In this document: one piece after another, positions 29,341-29,994 of the stretch
Layout: each line of letters begins with the position of its first letter
Numbering within the stretch: the stretch's first letter is position 1
DNA from: Welwitschia mirabilis
Lineage: Eukaryota; Gnetophyta; Gnetopsida; Welwitschiales
Direction: 5' to 3'
Assembly (NCBI GenBank): GCA_051453625.1
Contig: JBOZIK010000001.1
Location: 119,373,550-119,403,543, forward strand
DNA length: 29,994 nt
Made by a program: the position numbers and the translations under genes
Notes under the pieces: generated by a model
What the model saw: the letters and a program-made list of their open reading frames with translations, nothing else
The model's database searches: none
Told to the model about the DNA's origin: nothing

Positions 29341-29994
29341 TGTTTTACAATGAACTAGATTTAATTGAATTTTTACTCTATATCATTCTTTCCAAAGGGA
29401 TACTTAGGGTAGGTTTTTAGAATCACACCTTCTCTTGTTTAATGTAAGTTACAATAAAAAGAAAGAGAAAAGAGGAAAGTTTAGAATTTTATTTAAAACT
29501 TCATTGGAAAATAGGAAAGAAAGCAAGATCTAAGTGTTTAACTAATTTATTCTTTAGTAATTCCTCACTCAACCATACACTATACCATTTGGAAACAAAC
29601 TTTAAACTATTAAGTATGAAGGTTCAAATCATTCACCATATAAGTATCACTGAATTTGAAAGTTACTAATCCTTCATAGCCTAGTAATAAAAATGAAAAG
29701 GATTGGATTAAAGTATACAAGATTCATCAAATTACTAAAAGCAAACCAATAACCAATTAACTATTTGAATTTACTCGATTGATCAAATAAAACTTAATAT
29801 TATGTTTTTATTTAAGCATTTCTAGCACAAAATGAATTGAGAATAAAAATCAAAAGAAAACAACTCTTTAGCATTAAATCAAAAATAAACACATTATATT
29901 AGAGATAGAAGGAATTTAAAAGAACTCCTTAAACTATCATTTAAAGCAAGCTCACTCCCCAAAGAAGTGCTTATAAGGCCATTATAACTTAATG
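29341..29994 (-). mobile_element. Athila/Tat-like LTR copy C (5' LTR), cut by window edge
   Basis: The first about 650 bp from the low-coordinate end of the LTR, running past the window. It aligns with copy A across both sides of the chromovirus (12595-12782 and 22238-22730) and more weakly with copy B. It serves as the uninterrupted reference that shows copy A was split. Confidence 0.82.

Larger units (their letters stand above)
23425..29994 (-). mobile_element. Athila/Tat-like Ty3/gypsy element, minus strand, pol deleted
   Basis: Enclosed by LTR copy B (left) and LTR copy C (from 29341, running past the window). On the minus strand the order is 5' LTR, tRNA-Asp-type primer site, gag, protease, then about 1.6 kb with no readable RT or RNase H, then polypurine tract and 3' LTR. 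The gag and protease motifs are those of the Athila/Tat branch. The element was the target for the chromovirus if copy A belongs to it, which its closeness to copy C suggests. It is non-functional. Confidence 0.75.

Overview
The window is nuclear DNA from a flowering plant. It is very AT-rich, has three N gaps, and consists almost entirely of old, mutated retrotransposons. No intact host protein gene, rRNA, tRNA or CRISPR array was found. Plant origin is supported by L1-type LINEs carrying the plant zf-RVT domain, a Ty3/gypsy chromovirus primed by initiator tRNA-Met, and an Athila/Tat-like gypsy element with a tRNA-Asp-type primer site. The species cannot be named from sequence alone. Protein-level calls come from reading degenerate frames by eye, so domain edges are approximate.

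Layout, left to right. 1-1219: unassigned sequence with a 775-base gap. 1235-2893: a 5'-truncated LINE on the + strand, ending in an A-rich tail and bracketed by a perfect 15-bp target-site duplication. About 4.25-8.65 kb: a second, longer but ruined + strand LINE with ORF1 remnant, endonuclease, reverse transcriptase and zf-RVT in order. 8.65-12.59 kb: unassigned AT-rich DNA with two microsatellites.

12,595-29,994 is a nested LTR-retrotransposon complex. The backbone is a minus-strand Athila/Tat-like element. Its right LTR begins at about 29,341 and runs off the window, followed on the minus strand by primer site, gag and protease; most of pol is gone. Two further LTR copies, A and B, lie at the left with a gap between them. 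Copy A is split at 12,782/22,238 by a complete minus-strand chromovirus (12,783-22,237) with 409- and 414-bp LTRs starting TGTAAT, polypurine tract, primer site, gag, protease, RT, RNase H, integrase and a chromodomain-like tail.

The most unusual part is the roughly 4.2-kb leader of this chromovirus, between primer site and gag (17.6-21.8 kb). It holds a two-level tandem repeat array (17.83-19.02 kb), then a TATA box on the opposite strand (19,147), then a broken antisense (+ strand) gene from 19,351 whose pattern resembles proteins carried antisense by some plant gypsy elements. Gag reads left and the antisense gene reads right from the array, so the array may have been a bidirectional regulatory region. 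All elements show heavy C-to-T/G-to-A decay, including at catalytic residues.
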